A stretch of DNA of 64,000 bases from Hemibagrus wyckioides. Its lineage: Eukaryota > Chordata > Actinopteri > Siluriformes > Bagridae. The position numbers and the translations under genes are program-made. Below are positions 32,834-45,600 of this stretch, piece by piece. Where the stretch lies: the NCBI RefSeq assembly GCF_019097595.1, contig NC_080710.1, forward strand, positions 11,024,780 to 11,088,779, given 5' to 3'. The notes under the pieces are model-generated. The model did no database searches, was not told the DNA's origin, and saw only the letters and a program-made list of their open reading frames with translations. The stretch's first letter is position 1. The number at the start of each line of letters is the position of its first letter.

Positions 32834-35800
32834 TCATAGCATTGTGTGTGCTCATAGCATACACACAGAACAGGAACGATCTCTCCTCTTGCACTTTTGG
32901 TTTGCTTTCATACTGTAATTGCCTTATATTTACCTTAAGTGTATTTCCTAAGTGTGTCTCATATGACGTACAACACACTATGCACTTTCATTATCTACTA
33001 TGTACTCTATAGTCTAATCTATGGATGTTAGAAAAGTAATACTGTCTCAATTCAACAATATCTTGTATTTTTTATTTATTTATTTTTTTTACTAACCGAG
33101 GGTATAAGCTATAATAGCACACACATCATGGGTTAAATTAAAAGAGTGTTGTAAGATACACTGATCAGGCATACCATTATGACCCCCTGCCTAAGACTGT
33201 GTTGGTCCCCCTTTGGCTGCAAAAACAGCCCTGACCCATCTTGCACTGAGTATTCGGACACCTTTCTATCATAACCAGCAACAGTAGCTCGTCTGTTGGA
33301 TCAGATCACACGGGCCAGCCTTCGCTCCTCATGTGCATCATTGAGCCTTGGCCACCCATGACCCTGTTGCTGGTTCACCACTGTTCCTTCCTTGGGCCAC
33401 TTTTGATAGATACTGACCACTGCAGACCGGGAACACCCCACAAGAGCTGCAGTTTTGGAGATGCTCTGATCCAGTCACCTAACCATCACAATTTGGCCCT
33501 TGTCAATCTCTCTCAAATTCTTACACTTGCCCATTTTTCCTGCTTCTAACATCAACTTTGAGGACAAAATGTTCACTTGCTGCCTAATATATCCCACCCA
33601 CTAACAGGTGCCATGATGAGGATATCATCAGTCTTCACCTGGCACTGCTCATAATGTTATACCTGATCTGTGTATATCATTCAAGAGTATTTTTAGGACC
33701 TTGGTTTAATTTTGTCCATTTTTTGGTCAAAAAGTTGATACGGAAGCAGTTGATCATCTCATATTGTATACACTCAGATTTTCTCCTTATCAACTTGATC
33801 ATTTTTCTTTCCATGAAAGCTGGTAAAGTGGGAAAAGAAGAAGAAAATGAAGACGTAGAAGATGTGTACAGCAAGCTGAATGATCCATCAGAAAATGTTT
33901 ATATGACTGCAATGTCCAGTTCCACTGCAAAACACAATAAAGGTAATATAGGTCAAATACAAGTGTATGTATTTAATTAGGTCTAATGTAAAGAAGGTGG
34001 TTATATGTACAATGAAAAAAATTATACAATACAATATATAATAATACAGAAATAAAAAAGATAACAGAACTGTTTGGCAAGAAACCTCATGAGTCAAAAG
34101 CAAATATGCACAGCTAATTCGAATTTTCTCTTTGTGTGCCATGTTTCAGGGAAGGATTTGAGGTGTAAAGTACGGCCATTGTATTCAAATGTTTTAACTC
34201 GGACTCTCGTGCCTACTATACTGACCTATAATTAATACTGAAACCCTAACCCAGATAAAAGTACTTACTCATTTCACTCAAAATGTGTGCGTGAAATGAC
34301 TCATCTGTTTGGTTTGGTTTGTTGACTGAGGTGTCGCAGGAACTTTCCCCGGCAAGTAAATGTATTGAGGGCTTCCACATTCATTTTAGAAAGAGTTTTT
34401 CTTTGTTTAAAATCAAATGGAACATTAAATAATTGAGTAAACCAAGTGAACTAGGTAACTCTAAGAGGTTGCTGTATATATAAAGCTTGAATGAAACTTT
34501 AAACCAGATACATTCGTTCCATAACAGTAGAATAATAGTGTGCTCTGGTTTCAATATACTATAGAGAAAATACTTTTCAATGTGCACATGTTCTAACAGT
34601 CCAGTCCAGTTCTCTAAATGATATGAGCAGCCTAAAATAATAACCTGACTAATTACTGTGGCATGTAATTTACTAATTTTTGTTTACTTCACAGGAAGCC
34701 ACAGTTACATATTTAATAGCATCACAATCACACTAAATAAATTTTTTTTTCTAAAGTCAAATTCTAAAATTGTATGACCTCATTAGTCTAAATAAAAATT
34801 ACAACATATTAAGGTCTTGGCCTGAGTAACATTTCTATAATTATCTTCCTACAGCAATAACAATAACAGGGTTTGGAACATTTCCAATATTTAACAAATT
34901 AATAACCAGTGTTTTATAAAATGCTGTCTGAACAGATTAGGTAAACATCACAGTAAAATATCACTAAATTTAAATGTTATTTCTTGAAGTAGCAGCATAA
35001 CACAGAATAAAAAAAATCATCAGCGTCAGCGTTTAAAATGATATGATCACAGTGCACCAAGTAAATATCTCTGCATACTAAAGTAGTAGAGGTAAGAGTA
35101 TGCACAGACATTGATTGTTGTAGAGTTCAGGCCGAAAGTCTACAGAAACATGGGCTAAAGAGAATTAAGGTGTCTACTTTACTTCCATAAAATGGGGTCA
35201 TTTTAAAATAATAGCTAAGAGTTAGTTTTATGTCATCTTTTATTTTCTATTTAATGCACAGCCCCTTATATGATGCCATATATTAAGCCATGTTATTGTT
35301 ATCAAGCAGTTGTAGTGCAACATCTATCTGGCTCGTCTTAGCTGTTGCTTGTCTTGCACATTTGCATCAGTGAGAAAAAATAAAGGACTGGTCTGCCATT
35401 CTGTGCCTGAGCAGCACAATTTTTGGCTTTTTTAAGTTTGTCTCGTAGGCATTTGTTAAAATACAACTTCTGCAAAAAATTTTCTGTCATGTATTTCCCC
35501 CTTGCATACTTCTGTGATGTTCACTGTTTTGCTGAATGGTTTTACCATGATGTTTAGTAAGTGTTGCTACATCCGTTTTCACATGATTTGAGGAAAGCAC
35601 TGTTCGTTTCCTGATCCTGAGTATCTGTTGGTAAGCATCTAGAGGCAATATTCTAAGCCACAGCTGTGTTAACCCTGCTTCTAAGTGTAAAATGTTCCTC
35701 TAAACAAAAAAGAAAAAGCACTTTGACAAGAATGTTAAGCCTGGAGCTCAGTCCAAAATTGTGCACTGTCATACTGCAGAGTATGCTTAAATATTGCAGC

Positions 35801-38800
35801 ACTCGTTGTTTTTGACAGCATAAAAAAATGTGTGAAGTTCAGAGTGAGTGTGAAAATGCTTCTCACATGTTTCTACATGTCATGGGTTGAGATAACTATT
35901 TGTTTTGTCTTATGTTTAGAAATTTACAGGAGTGTTCGTCTGTACAAGATGATTTCCGCTGTTTTCATCGTTCTCTCTTTGCTCTTGCTGGCTGTGGTTC
36001 TTGCTCTGGCTATGAAGTGTAAGTAAAGCATTAATGGTTAGTATGTTACTGACTCATTCACACCAGACTGGTGCTGCTGTGAACATCAACACCACATCTA
36101 GCTCCAGCCTTCACTCATATAATGGGTGTTAGCTTTCTTTATTCACAATGGAAGGTCGATGTCTGTCTTCATCGACATTTTGGTGTATAAATATTTCTTT
36201 TTTTACACCACAACTATGAGGCCAGTATATCTCTTGATTTATGGAAGCTTATGACCACCAATTGGGATAATGCAAAACAAAGAAACAAACAAAAAAAGCA
36301 ACAAAACCGCACAGCAACATGCCATCTCATAAAAGGATAAAGGAAAATATGCACAAAATTTGCAAAGATTTTAAATTTAGGTTTTACTTGTGACATAACA
36401 ACCATACACATAGTAGTAAATGTAGTGGAATTATGAATAATTATGTAAAATTAAGAAAATTTAACAAATACACAGCTAGGTATATTATTAGAAAATAGTA
36501 TTGTGTAAAGTAAGCATTGCCTTTTTTGTTTGGCGTTTCCATTTTCTGCAGTGCTATTTTTAGTGCTTTCTTTTGAGTTCTTGCCACTAGATGGTGTGTA
36601 AATGCAACACAGCATTGAATATGATAGAGAAAATACACCGATCAGCCATAACATTATGAGCACTGACAAATGAAGTGAATAACGCTGATTATCTCCGCAT
36701 CATGGCACCTGTTAGTGGGTGGGATATATTAGGCAGCAAGTGAACATTTTGTCCTCAAAGTTGATGTGTTAGAAGCAGGAAAAATATCAGTATCTTCTGA
36801 TGCTTAAGGAAGCAGGAAAAATACCAGTATCTTCTGATGCTTAAGGAAGCAGGAAAAATATCAGTATCTTCTGATGCTTAAGCAGAAAGCCAAAAGCTTT
36901 TTGCTTTAGGGTTACTCCAAATTTAAGCTAAAATAAAGAACATGAAGAGGATGAGTTTATTTTTTATTTTTTGTAAATTTGCTGTCCAAGAGCTGATTTT
37001 AACTGGCCTGTCAAATATAAAATAATTTCACTCTGAAAATATCAGGAATGCATTTTGCATATTGGCTGTTGACCTCTCCAGTGATTTATGATATGTGTTG
37101 TGGCAAAGACTATCCATATATACTCTTTTATATTGATATCAAATATCTTTATCATTACTAACTATAATTAGTTATATGTTAGTCTTATCTGCAATAGTAC
37201 TTGTTTTGTGCACACATAGGCTGAAGCTGCCTATGTCGGTATATATATATATTTTTGTTTGTCTAACATACAACATTCATTCATTGTTTCTATGTTCCCT
37301 TGATGCCAAAACGTCAGTAAATGTGAAGAGTCCAGAGAGCGCTGAATCAAGGTTTATCTGTGAACAATGTCAGACCAAGTGCCCCCCACCAAAGATCATC
37401 CCAGGTAAAACCCTATAACATCAAATCTGCTAAAAAACACTGATTTAGAATTCTAAATGCTCTTCACATATAGTGATTTATTTATAATGCTCTATTGTCC
37501 TGTTTTACCCTTTGTGTGAATCCATGTTTATTTTTGTCATTTGTGAGCTGTGTATTAAAACCTGCTGTTTCTCAGCAGGGTGTCAGTGCTGTGAGTGTGA
37601 GGAAGATTGGGAGAAGTTTGAGAACTCCTGCTACTTCTTTTCTGAGACACGTCTAAACTGGCAGGAGAGCAGGGAGGAGTGTCAGAAACAGGGCGGAGAC
37701 CTGGTTGTTATTAACAATAACGAAGTGCAGGTTAAGCAGTCAATCGCTCAGACACTCAAACTAAGACTGACATCAATATTAAAGGCAGGTTAAAGGTGTT
37801 CATCTTACTGGTGTGAATTCTGTCTTTATTACTGTAGGAGTTTCTAAATGAGTATGGGAACGTGAGGTACTGGATTGGGTTACATTATTCAGAAGAGCAG
37901 CGATGGATGTGGATTAACAATACTGCATCAACCCAGAGGTGAGTTATCAGTGCTTTGTTTATTACCATGGTTCTGTTTAATAAGAACCCCAGCAAGGCTA
38001 TTTGCCAGTGCAACATCCACTACAATCAGTGTAGCTGCTGTACTGAGAATGATTTACACCTGGTCATTGGTGGTCCTATAGTGGCCCCATTCCACTGATG
38101 TAGGGAGTAATGGGGGTTTCATAAAATGTACATAGCAACGGATATGCAGCAGTGAGTATTACTGTATTTGTCCTTTTCACTCAACTACTTATATCACTCT
38201 GAATACTGAACTTCAAGATTTAATGCATCTTTTTTTAAATACAAAAAATGATAGTTAAAAGAATAAAACACCTCTAGAATCTCACTGACAAACAGCGGTT
38301 TGAGGGGTTTGCATGGTGCTTCGGCAGGAGCCAAATCCAGGTGGTGGCTCACCAGGCAGGCTGTATATCCGACCACAGGTTCCCCTCTTTGGCCACACTT
38401 TATGGCCCACAATAGATAAAGACATATGGATCTACATCCTGGCCTGCCCGACTTGACCCTAAACAAGGAGCCGTGAACCTGTCTACAAGGTCTACTTCAC
38501 CTCCTACCCATAACATCTTGTCTATGATCACACCTCTCCCTGGACTTTATCACTGGCCCACAATTGTCCCAGGGGATGGGGTGTTCTATCGGATTCAGAT
38601 TTGAATAGAAGGCCACTGAAGAACACTGAACTCAATGTCACATTGTGACATAGTGCATTATAATGCTGAAAGTGACTAAATTAGCCATGAAGGTTATGCA
38701 CATAGCCAGCAACAAGAGTTCTGACATAGTCCTGCTCTGAGCTACTGTAGCCTTTCTGTCAGTTTGAGCCAGTCTGTCCAGTCTCCATTGACCTCTCTAA

Positions 38801-39674
38801 TCAACAATGTGTTTGGGAAAATCCCAGATAATTACAAGTTACAGGAAACCAGCCCTTCTGGCCCCAACATTCATGTCACGGTAAAAATCTTTGGGATCAC
38901 ATTTGTTCCCAGTTGTGATGGTTGATGTGAACATTATCTAACGCTGTTGTATCTGCATGATTTTGTGCATTGTGCTGCTGATTAGATAAGTGCACAAATG
39001 AATACGTGTACATGTGTTCCCCAAAAGTGCACAGTTAGTGTAGTTTTAACAGTTTATAAAACAAATACATAGTTTTAAAAAAGACTGTAATAAAGTGCTA
39101 TATGCATACCAATGAGTATTTAAGTATACAAAGTATAATAGCACAGAAAGGGTAAGAAAAGTATCCTGACATTTCTCATCAGCAAGTTGGTTATGTCGTT
39201 TCTGCTGCTCACTGGATTTTGTGTAAACCCTTGTGACAGTTGTGTGTAAAAATCCCAGAAGATCCGCAGTTTCTGACTTAATCAACACAGCCCATCTGGC
39301 ACCAGCAACCATGCCATGGTTAAAGTTTCAGAGATCACAGTTTTTCCTCCATTGTGATATTTGAATTACATTTAACAGCAGCTGTTGATATACATCTGTT
39401 TGTATGCATTGCACTGCTGCTACATGACTGGATAATTAGATAATTGCATGATGATGCAAGAGTACAGATATTCCTATTAAAGTGGCCAGTCAGTGCATGT
39501 GTTTGTGTAACTAAACATTGTTTTTTTTTTGTTATCAGCTACTGGTCCCATGGCCCACCAAATCCAGGCTCTCAAAGCTCCTGTGCACTGCTAAATGGAG
39601 GGGGATCAGACCTGAACAACTGGAGTTCAGACAAATGTACTGTGTATTCACAGTACATCTGCCAGAGATGTTAA
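28586..39674 (+). CDS. Lectin C: C-type-lectin-like receptor with four-fold tyrosine-module tail
   Basis: Exons: 28586-28685, 28780-28893, 29476-29607, 30188-30322, 30758-30886, 33820-33942, 35920-36018, 37318-37404, 37576-37730, 37838-37938, 39539-39674; 1311 nt, 436 aa plus stop, in frame. The tail (1-255) contains five related acidic exons. The first has lost its tyrosines; the others carry pairs Y92/Y103, Y137/Y148, Y179/Y190 and Y220/Y231, always 11 apart. The first tyrosine is in YCKL or YSKL, with Asp/Glu two or three residues before it in exons 3, 4 and 6, resembling a hemITAM; the second is in YNIT, YNLS or YMTA. The helix is at about 256-277. The stalk and CTLD are close to lectin A (PPN, WSS, ending CQRC). 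It is probably a signalling immune receptor; whether activating or inhibitory cannot be told. Exons 3 and 4 are a very recent tandem copy. Confidence 0.8.
28880..30322 (+). repeat. Tandem duplication of intron plus tyrosine-module exon (unit about 712 bp)
   Basis: Intron 28894-29475 with exon 29476-29607 and intron 29608-30187 with exon 30188-30322 are nearly identical along their whole length. They differ by a few substitutions, a short altered stretch near 29043/29757, and one extra GAA codon in the second exon. Confidence 0.9.
30587..30635. repeat. (ATT)n microsatellite
   Basis: Trinucleotide run in a lectin C intron. Confidence 0.95.
31134..31352 (-). CDS. Unrecognised small membrane-protein-like frame, antisense in a lectin C intron
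   Basis: ATG at 31352 opens 72 codons of non-repetitive sequence. A charged first half (TIEEDWQYSALKLLVQAKKA) is followed by a hydrophobic segment (GWVVTFLFAPLITV). A possible donor (CAGgttaag) lies at the end of that segment. About 800 bases upstream on this strand is a GC-rich stretch with CCAAT and GC boxes. The composition looks protein-like, but I cannot name a family. It could be a first exon of a gene fragment or retrocopy. No further exon was found. Confidence 0.3.
   Translation of the reverse strand: MSITTAEQDRKVTIEEDWQYSALKLLVQAKKAKRFEDFEMFAGWVVTFLFAPLITVRLSVFFLQLQNIVFPL
31770..32990. repeat. Partial tandem duplication with (TC)n(AC)n tracts
   Basis: 'gcagaggaactttttcaaat' occurs at about 31773 and 32491. 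The block 'gcgataatgtt...accaccatatggtg' plus a TC/AC tract occurs at 31797-31921 and 32711-32833. 'cacagaacaggaacgatctc' occurs at about 32377 and 32865. These point to a duplicated segment of several hundred bases in a lectin C intron. Confidence 0.7.
32100..32215 (-). promoter_or_regulatory. GC-box/CCAAT cluster in lectin C intron
   Basis: 'ccaatcagag', 'ccaattcgcc' and 'ccccgccccac' cluster in a locally GC-rich stretch, unlike the AT-rich surroundings. It could be the promoter of the antisense frame at 31134-31352 or a transposon-borne piece. Confidence 0.3.
33158..33678. mobile_element. Non-autonomous Tc1-like element
   Basis: Left end 'acactgatcaggcataccat' and right end 'taatgttatacctgatctgt' are inverted copies. 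Internal pieces of Tc1 coding sequence ('ttttggagatgctctgatcc' region) remain, without a usable frame. It lies between exons 5 and 6 of lectin C. Confidence 0.75.
34141..34380 (+). other. Conserved intronic block of the lectin unit
   Basis: The stretch after 'atgtttcagg' through 'gggcttccacat' matches 41941-42185 (in the decayed copy) and, more weakly, 43860-44010 (lectin D), each a few hundred bases after a tyrosine-module exon. It has no long open frame. It could be regulatory, or simply retained duplicate sequence. Confidence 0.5.
36637..36790. mobile_element. Tc1-like element end fragment
   Basis: 'tacaccgatcagccataaca' followed by 'gtgggtgggatatattaggc' and 'gaagcaggaaaaa' is the 5' end of the same Tc1-like family as 33158. 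Confidence 0.65.
36773..36883. repeat. 37-bp tandem repeat, three copies
   Basis: 'aagcaggaaaaatatcagta' followed by 'tcttctgatgcttaagg' occurs three times in a row, beginning at the inner edge of the Tc1-like fragment. Confidence 0.85.
38390..38680 (+). mobile_element. Possible Gypsy integrase / Tc1 relic in last intron of lectin C
   Basis: A + strand frame near 38535 reads LDFITGPQLSQG, similar to the integrase segment of Gypsy elements. Right after it, 'gtgttctatcggattcag' looks like the Tc1 segment at 7590. Both are too short to be sure. Confidence 0.35.
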
Positions 39675-40164
39675 AAATGGAGAATGTAAACCATAACCAT
39701 CACATATATCTGCTACATTTGCCTTTGATATCATCACTTTACTGTTATACTTACCCTTTACAAATGCAGTTCATAAATAATAACAAATCAGTACATGCAA
39801 TAATCCTGTTCTGTGATGCACAGTCAAGTAGACATGCTATGTATTTCTTATTATGAGAGAAAATGCTAAGTGTGTTCATTGAATGTAACTCTGTGTTTAT
39901 ATTACTTGTAAATTGTAATGCTATTAATTGCACTGATACAAAATCATTTTGCACTGATTTCTAAAAAACATTTTATTGAGTTTGCAGAATGTAATATAAA
40001 ATTATATATATATACCTATGTAGCTGCCTTTAAAACAAGTTCTGAGGTGTCTTTACAGCGAATTAATATAAATAAAATGTTTTTTTCACCATAAAGTAAT
40101 ATTCACTCAGAAAAATAATGAAATTATGAAGTTGTACAGAATCACTATACTTTCATTTCTCAAA

Positions 40165-40225
40165 CAGGTTTCTTCTCTTGAGCATCCAAATGCTCATTGT
40201 ACTCTATCCTAAAGGCTGCCATACA
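40165..40225 (-). pseudogene. Short relic of the last TRPV exon after lectin C
   Basis: 'ctcttgagcatccaaatg' and neighbouring bases match the 3' end of channel exon 16 (around 51195-51225). Similarity fades beyond about 40225, so only the C-terminal codons are left. Confidence 0.6.
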
Positions 40226-41488
40226 ATCTGTCTGCAATTTTTGCTATGCCTTTGCCACCAGGTAGTGGATAGGGTCAAATATCTGCAACATTTTTTTTTA
40301 AATATCCCGTCTGAATTTTATTTTATGTATTTGAAGCATGTATATTATTATTAAGTGCGACATAGATGTTGGTGGTAAAGCAATCCCAGGTTGACGGTGT
40401 TGGTGTTGAGTCATAATTTTTTTCAAAAATGTCATGGATGCCCAATTGCTAGATTAATTTACAGTGCTTCTGTTTATTACAATTTATTTCTTTGTGTGTA
40501 AAATTTTTGGGTCTAAGGAGGCAGTCACATTTAACCATATGAACATATGCTCCTATACAACAAAAGCAACTTAACTGTCCATTAAATGATCCTTTAAAAA
40601 AACCATTTAACAGTCAATAAAGTCCTAAAACAAGTCTATTTATTTATTTATTTGTTTATTTATTTATTTATATATATATTTTTTTACAGTTAGTCAATCA
40701 AGTGAGATGCAAAAACAAACAAGCAAACAAGCAAATAAATGAATAAAATAGATATTAATATTGATATGAAATTGAAATAGTCTTGCCTTGCAGCGGTTCT
40801 AAATTCAGACCATCTGAAAAGAGGCTTCGATAAACAGATGAAAACTTTTTATGAAAACATCCCAGAAGTATAGATGTATATACATTTGATAATACATATC
40901 TAGTATATGAAACAATAATGATGCTGCTCCTATTTCCTTACTACTCTGTGGTGTGTGTGTGTGCAAGAGCATGTGTGTGTTTTTGGTCTGGAGGAAGACC
41001 ACAAGAAATGATCAGAGTGGACATGTTCAGTGTTCACTAAGCATCTAGCATAAACACAAATGCTTATACATAGACTGCTCATTAATCCCTAAAGGGCAAG
41101 TTTGTTGTCAGGTGGAATAAAAACCTGCACCCATACTGGCCCTTTGTGGATAAGATTTGACACCCCTGTCTTAGATCAAGAAGTAACAATAGTTTTTTAT
41201 TAAGTGAATGCAGCAGTGAAAAAAGTGAGATTTAGCTAGATTGTGTTAATGTGTGGTGAAGAAATGTAAAACAAACGAGACGTGATGAGATTCAATTTTA
41301 TATAAACATTAATCCGTTAAAGTCTCTTATTTACAGTAAGGGTACATTTCTTAATAAAAAAACATACAAAAATCATTCATTTTGAATATTGAGTTATTTT
41401 GAATTATTTTCTCACTTGGTTATTATTTCTTCTCCATTCTTCTTATTCTTCTCTTCTCTTTTATCTAAAAAAAAAAAAAAAAAAAAAG

Positions 41489-41623
41489 CGAAAGAGGAAG
41501 CAAAAGAAAGGGAAGAAGATGACAAAGTAGCCGAAGAAACTAATGTGTACTGCTAACTAAATAATCCATCAGAAAATGTTTGTATGGCTTCAATGGCCAG
41601 TTCCACAGCCAAACACAATCAAG
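41489..41623 (+). pseudogene. Decayed tyrosine-module exon between lectins C and D
   Basis: After a poly-A run and AG acceptor the frame reads acidic residues, then TNVYC followed by a stop codon where the others have Lys. The second tyrosine is Cys, and the donor is AAGTTAATA in place of GAAGGTAATA. With matching sequence at 41018-41260 and 41660-42180, it shows that a further lectin 5' half once lay here. Confidence 0.8.
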
Positions 41624-42668
41624 TTAATATAGGTCGAAATTAAATGTAGTTATTTAAGCAAAATAAACTAAGAATGTGGCACAACTATGCATTAGAGTTG
41701 GGTAATAAGGTCTAATGCATGTAAGAAGGTTGTTATATGTTTAGGCAGAATGGGAGACGTAAAAAAAAGTTCCTTTCAGACATCTAGATATCCTGCATAT
41801 CACTTTTCAACTTGGCAAAAATACAGAAAAAAACAAGAACTGCGTGAGAAAGACCTTATGAGTCAAAAACTGAAATTAGTCCTAGTCTTTATTTAGACTA
41901 AATCTGATGACATGGCTAATCTTATTTCTCTTTTTTTTTGTCATGTTTCAGGGAAAGATTTGGGGTTTGAAGTGCAGTCATTTAATTGACTAGTTTTAAT
42001 TTAGGCTCATGTGCCTAGTACTGACCTTAAATAAATACTGAAACCCTGAACAGGATGAAGTGCTTACTCATTTCACTTAAAACAAGTGAAACAATAATGA
42101 CTCATCTGTTAGGTTTGGTTTGTTGACCGTGGTTTTACAGGAACTTGCCACTGCAATTAATTGTATTGAGGGCTTCCACATGAAATGGAACCATGTTTCA
42201 TTTAATGTATATTATTTTGAACTGATTAATCGAGTGTAGGTGATGAACAACAAATTAAAGAAAAAAAAAATTGCATTCACTGGCTATGAAATACAGCTCT
42301 TAAAAATACATCTGCAAATGCAGATGATTTACAACAAATGCAAAACACATTTAGAAAAAAAAATTAAAGCCACACCTGAAACTTGAGTTGTTAGAAACAG
42401 GAGTGACAATAGTTTATTTTTCCCATAAATGCAGCAGTGTAAGAAAGAGAGAAGTAGCTGCGTTGCGTAAATGGTTTCTCATCATGAATGTAAGATTAAG
42501 TATGAAGCAATCAAGAGTATGATCCAGGACATAGAGAGTTCAGAAATTCCACTGAAGGGTGATTCTCCAGTCTCGACTACAGTAAACATCCTTCCTTATG
42601 ATTCCTATTGCTTAACGTTGTTAACCGTACATAGATTTAGTCTGAGCAAACACACAAAGTGAGAAACC

Positions 42669-45600
42669 ATGGAGGACAAGATTGAGGTGGAGATGAAAGA
42701 GCTTACTCCAGGAGAAGAGCAAGACAATAAGGATGACGAAAAAGGCAAAATGGATGAAACAAAAGGTAGGAAATAATGAAGAGGATATCCTAAAGAAGCT
42801 AGTTTGCATTTACTGCATTCTGTGTATCATTTGGTAAATAAAAAGCTACAGAATTGTATTTCTAAATAGCTCCCAGTTCTGATGTTTTTCTAAAATTCCT
42901 GATTGTGTTTTTTGGTGCCTAATTTTTTGCCCAATCTTCCCATATTTGAACCACTTCTTTATACAGAAGCAGAAACAAAAAAAGGAGAGGCCAATGTGTA
43001 CTGCAAACTGAAGAATCCACAAGAAAATATTTACAGTCTTGCAATGCCTACTTCTTCTCCAGAGCACAAAGAAGGTAATAATTAAAAAAACTTGAAAGAA
43101 GTGCAAAATTTGGCATTGTTAAAGTTTTGTAATAAAATTTAAGATGCGTGATAAAGTCTAACTTATGTATGCAGGAGATTATATGTAGATTGAATAAAAA
43201 AAAAACCCCTGAAGATCCTTGCAAACACCCAGCTGTTTTCGATATATATATATGTATTTCAACCTGTTATAATGAACATAAACAATCACTAAAATATAGC
43301 ATAATTACATCAGTTCCATGTGTATGTGTCTAAAATGTGTTAAATGTACACAAAACATTTCACATTTCACTTTTTTAAACGTTTATGAATTTATTGGAGC
43401 CTATTTAAAAATTATTTTCTTGTCCAAAAATATATTTTATTTTGGCTGATTCAAACATCTTGGTCATTTTGGTCATATTTCTTCTTTCTACAAAAGCTGA
43501 AAAAGTGGAAGAAAAAGAAAGAGCAGAAAAAGAAGAAGCAGAAGCCGAACAAACTAACGTTTACACCAGACTGGACAATCCATCAGAAAATGTTTATATG
43601 TCAGTGACCAGTTCCACTGCAAAACAAAATGAAGGTAATATTAATCAATTACACATGCGTTTATTTAGACAAAACACATTACAGTTGTGTGATGTGGTCT
43701 GATGCTGTTAAAAAGTAAAACAGAAGTATTAAAGATAATAAGAACTATGTAAGTGAGACCTCATGAAACAACAGCAACACTTAAACGTGTCTATTTTATA
43801 TTTAGACTAAACTTGATGACATGGCAAACCTTAAGTCTGTTAAAACAAGTGTGTTAGTTTCGAAGACAGATTTCCGGTTTGAAAGTGCGGTCATTTTATT
43901 CACTTGTTTTGAGTCAGACTCTAGTGTCTATTATACTGACCTATGACTGGGCAGTACTGAGACCCTGCCCAGAGTAAAGCTCTTACTCAAAGCAGTGAGT
44001 GAAACTCCTAATCCATTTTGTCTGTTTCCCAGAAATTAAATTAGAACATTCAATTGAAATCTTTACAACTGCAATAAGAGTGATACAAAACACAAACTGA
44101 GGCTAAATTAGCCATTAGCCATTAACATTAAGGAGATCTTTAAGAATAAGGGTGACGTACAGAGTTGCAGCATCTATAGGGGGATAAAGTTAATGAGCCA
44201 TACAATGAAGCTATGGGAAAGAGTAGTGGAAGCTAGGTTAAGGAAGGCAGTGGAAATTTGTGAGCAGCAGTATGGCTTCATGCCCAGAAAGAGCACAATA
44301 GACGCAATTTTTGCTCTGAGAATGTTGATGGAGAAGTATAGGGATGGTCAGAGAGAGTTGCATTGTGTGTTTGTAGACTTGGAGAAAGCGTATGACGGGG
44401 TGCCAAGAGAAGAGCTGTGGTACTGTATGAGGAAGTCAGGAGTAGCAGAGAAGTATGTCAGAGTGGTGCAGGACATGTATGAGAGGAGCAGGACAGTGGT
44501 GAGGTGTGCTGTAGGGCAGACAGAGGAGTTCAAAGTGGAGGTGGGACTGCATCAGGGTTTGGCTCTGAACCCCTTCCTGTTTGCTATGGTGATGGACCAG
44601 TTGTCAGAGGAGGTCAGGCAGGAGTCTCCTTGGACAATGATATTTGCAGATGACATTGTGATCTGTAGTGAGAGCAGGAAGCAGGTGGAGGAAAATCTGG
44701 AGAGGTGGAGGTTTTCGCTGGAGAGAAGAGGAATGAAAGTCAGTCGTAGTAAGATTGAGTACGTGTGTGTGAATGACAGGGAGGGAAGTGGAACAGTAAG
44801 ATTACAAGGTGAAGAGGTGAAGAAGGTACAGGAGTTTAAGTACTTGGGTCAACAGTCCAGTTTAATGGAAAGTGTGGGAAAGAGGTAAAGAAGCGAGTGC
44901 AGGCAGGTTGGAATGGGTGGGAAAAGGTGTCAGGAGTTCTGTGTGACAGAAAAATATCAGCGAGAATCAAGGGGAAGGTGTACAAGATAGTGGTGAGACC
45001 AGCCATGCTGTATGGTTTAGAGACAGTGTCACTGAGGAAGAGACTGGAGGCCAGAATAAGATGGTATGGACATGTTCAGAGGAGGGAGAGTGAGTATATT
45101 GGTAGGAGAATGTTAGACATGGAGAATGTTGGACATGAAGTTAGTGGGTGCTAGTGTTGAGGATACAGAAGATAGGGATAGGTGGAGAGAGATGATTCGC
45201 TGAGGCGACGGCTGAAGGGAAAAGCCAAAAGAAGAAGAAGAAGTCATTAACATTAAGCCATTAGCTTAATGTTGTATACAGTAAAAACAAGCAAATGAAT
45301 GGCAACTCTATCAAGTTTTCAATTTAAATCCATGTTAAATTTCCACTGAAAACAAGATGAGTTGTATGCGTGTGTAACAAACTGTGACAATCGTTTTTGT
45401 GATAAGAATATATGCTTTGAGTTGTTGTTGTGCTAAAAGATTAACTTTCAAAAGGGTAATCTCCAACTTTCTAGCAGACACCTAAAGGTTTTTTTTTTTT
45501 GTTGCAAAAATCTACTAGTATTTGGAACTTTTCATGACTCCCTCCATCTCAATTACAACCCAGTTTCAGATGAAGAAAAGGCAAGATACTGCCATCAACA

